A stretch of DNA of 12,511 bases from Candidatus Faecivivens stercoravium (GTDB lineage: Bacteria; Bacillota; Clostridia; Oscillospirales; Ruminococcaceae): NCBI GenBank assembly GCA_018712425.1, contig DVHA01000211.1, positions 1 to 12,511 on the forward strand, read 5' to 3'. Below are positions 11,220 to 12,511 of this stretch, piece by piece. Below the pieces are notes generated by a model, which was given only the letters and a program-made list of their open reading frames with translations, did no database searches and was not told the origin of the DNA. A program made the position numbers and the translations under genes. Each line of letters begins with the position of its first letter. The first letter of the stretch is position 1.

Positions 11220-12179
11220 TCACGCCGAAGCAAACAGCTGGACCCAGTAGATATCCCCGTCTGACTCGTAGTACCCCAGCCCCATATACCGGTAGCTGGA
11301 ATTGACAATATTGGAGCGGTGGGTCGGCGATTCCAGCCAGGCCTTGACGACGCTCTGGACCGAGGTATAGTTCATCGCGAGGTTCTCCCCGCTGCCGGCG
11401 GCCTTGACGCCGTGTTCGGCGAGGATGGTGTACCATTCGCTCCCGTCGGGGCGCTTGTGGGAAATACTGCCCATCAGGGCCTGTTCCCGGGCCCTCGCCT
11501 GGGCGGCGCTCGTCAAAGCGTCCGAAAGGGTCAGGGCGGAAAGCCCCTCCTTCTGCCGGACCGTATTGATCTCCCGAAGCAGTTCGTCCGCCATCTCGCT
11601 TGTATCCACCGGTTCCTCTTCGATGAGGGCGCCGGAGTCGTCGAACTGGTAGGCGGTGCCGCCGATTGTCAGGCTGCCGGTGGCCATCGCGCCGCTTTCA
11701 TCGAAGTAATAGCGCTTGCCGTCCAGCTCCAGCCAGCCGGTCTGCATCACCCCGGAGCTGTCCATATAGTACCATTTCCCGCCGGTGTAGACCCAGCCGG
11801 TCTTCATCACGCCGCCGCCGTTTAAAAAGTACCAGACGCCGTTTAAATGGAGCCAGCCGGTTTTCATCGCCCCGCTCGCCTGGAGGTAATACCAGGCGCC
11901 GTCGACAAACACCCAGCCGGTCCTCATCGCGCCGGACGCGTCCATGTAATACCAGGTCCCGCCCACCTGCTGCCAGCCGGTCTGCATAACGCCTGAGCCG
12001 TTAAAGTAGTACCAGGTCCCGCCGATCTGCCGCCAACCGGTCGCGTAGCCGCTGCCGGTGGTGTAGCGCCACTGGGAGCCCGACTGCTGCCAGGCGGCCG
12101 AAGCCGGCATGGCAAGGGCGGACGCCGCCACCGACGCCGAAAACAGTATCGCTGTAAGTTTCTTTATCCAAGGTTTCAT
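11220..12179 (-). CDS. Secreted CAP/SCP-domain protein with choline-binding-like cell-wall repeats
   Basis: 319 residues. Signal peptide at 1-28 (MKPWIKKLTA, hydrophobic core, cleavage near PASA-A). Residues ~36-185 hold seven to eight ~20-residue repeats of the form 'tGWxxxxGxWYYxdxsGxM', e.g. TGWQQVGGTWYYMDASGAM; these glucan/choline-binding-type repeats attach proteins to the cell wall or its polymers. The CAP domain (about 195-319) shows SHKRPDGS (240-247), GENLAMNYTS (264-273), WLESPTHRSNIV (281-292), MGLGYY (299-304) and YWVQLFA (311-317). CAP proteins of this type occur in spore coats and on clostridial cell surfaces; enzymatic activity is uncertain. The ATG follows AAAGGAC. The gene has its own promoter (12277-12305), leaving a ~90-nt leader. 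Confidence 0.93.
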   Translation of the reverse strand: MKPWIKKLTAILFSASVAASALAMPASAAWQQSGSQWRYTTGSGYATGWRQIGGTWYYFNGSGVMQTGWQQVGGTWYYMDASGAMRTGWVFVDGAWYYLQASGAMKTGWLHLNGVWYFLNGGGVMKTGWVYTGGKWYYMDSSGVMQTGWLELDGKRYYFDESGAMATGSLTIGGTAYQFDDSGALIEEEPVDTSEMADELLREINTVRQKEGLSALTLSDALTSAAQARAREQALMGSISHKRPDGSEWYTILAEHGVKAAGSGENLAMNYTSVQSVVKAWLESPTHRSNIVNSSYRYMGLGYYESDGDIYWVQLFASA

Positions 12180-12276
12180 GTTTGCGGTAGTCCTTTCCGC
12201 GGTGCAGATGTATAAAATAGCCCTCGGGGCCCTTTTCCCAAAGGCCCGTTCAGGAAATATTGATTATACAATTCAG

Positions 12277-12305
12277 AGTATATCACTTAGCCCGCTATCC
12301 GTCAA
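12277..12305 (-). promoter_or_regulatory. Probable sigma-A promoter of the CAP gene
   Basis: Minus strand: TTGACG (12305-12300), 17 bp, TATACT (12282-12277). One mismatch per box. The stretch 12306-12462 further upstream is AT-rich with several A-runs, and I see no gene or strong structure in it. Confidence 0.8.
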
Positions 12306-12462
12306 TTCTTTCCCCGTATCGATTGTGTAAACATTTTTGGAATTTCCTGACAGGCAGGCTGGCTTCCGCCCGGCCTTACCCTCTTCATAATATATACACG
12401 GGAAAAGGGGAAAAAGTTGCAGCAAAAAAGGATTTTTTTGTGGGAAATATTTCTGTCGGAAT

Positions 12463-12511
12463 TTTTTTATGATTATATTTTGGGTGCTGCGCACGCTTTG
12501 TTATCAGTGGC
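12463..12511 (+). repeat. 49-bp repeat, right copy, cut by the window end
   Basis: Inverted copy of 9184-9232 (47 of 49 identical), read on the plus strand here. The match reaches the last base of the window, so a second array-C-type element probably continues beyond it on the plus strand. Confidence 0.88.

Overview
The window reads as chromosomal DNA of a GC-rich, endospore-forming Firmicute, most likely a gut-type Clostridia of the Oscillospiraceae kind. The evidence is a spoVAC-spoVAD-spoVAE set, SecG followed by RNase R, sigma-A promoters with 17-bp spacers, AGGAGG-type ribosome binding sites, and a secreted CAP protein with choline-binding-like repeats. The taxonomic placement is inference from gene content and style; there is no rRNA gene. 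Every protein gene I can support lies on the minus strand, so the window is read from right to left. Long plus-strand open frames are shadows.

Layout, right to left (direction of transcription): a secreted cell-wall-binding CAP/SCP protein (12179-11220) with its own promoter; a 529-residue protein with one clear and one degenerate cold-shock-like domain (11104-9515); a 600-bp intergenic region packed with structured DNA/RNA; a secreted endonuclease/exonuclease/phosphatase-fold protein (8907-8125); secG (8008-7760) with promoter and terminator; rnr/RNase R (7445-5226), which overlaps a YgjP-type metallopeptidase gene (5233-4520) by 8 bp; a hairpin array; an overlapping pair made of a conserved unknown protein with a nuclease-like motif pattern (4323-3523) and a small PBECR-like nuclease-fold protein (3545-3153); an excellent promoter and a ~165-nt structured leader with two terminators before an HD-domain hydrolase (2933-2364); and the spoVAC-AD-AE operon (2063-217), whose products move dipicolinic acid into and out of the spore.

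The most unusual content is between the genes. (1) A ~125-bp element occurs three times (2184-2306, 7471-7599, 9321-9446), in both orientations, as three successive hairpins. Loops are nearly invariant while stems change by paired compensatory substitutions, so base pairing itself is conserved. (2) A ~265-nt minus-strand sequence (9232-8967) forms a chain of at least seven hairpins closed by a long-range helix. Its first 49 bp recur in inverted orientation at the right edge of the window (12463-12511). (3) Two further tandem-hairpin arrays (28-179 and 4364-4509) have unrelated stems joined by short repeated linkers. (4) The leader of the HD gene has a consensus TTGACA-17-TATAAT promoter and a multi-stem RNA ending in two terminators, which I could not match to a known riboswitch. 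Together these suggest a genome with several families of small structured repeats. No transposase, reverse transcriptase, CRISPR array, tRNA or rRNA was seen.
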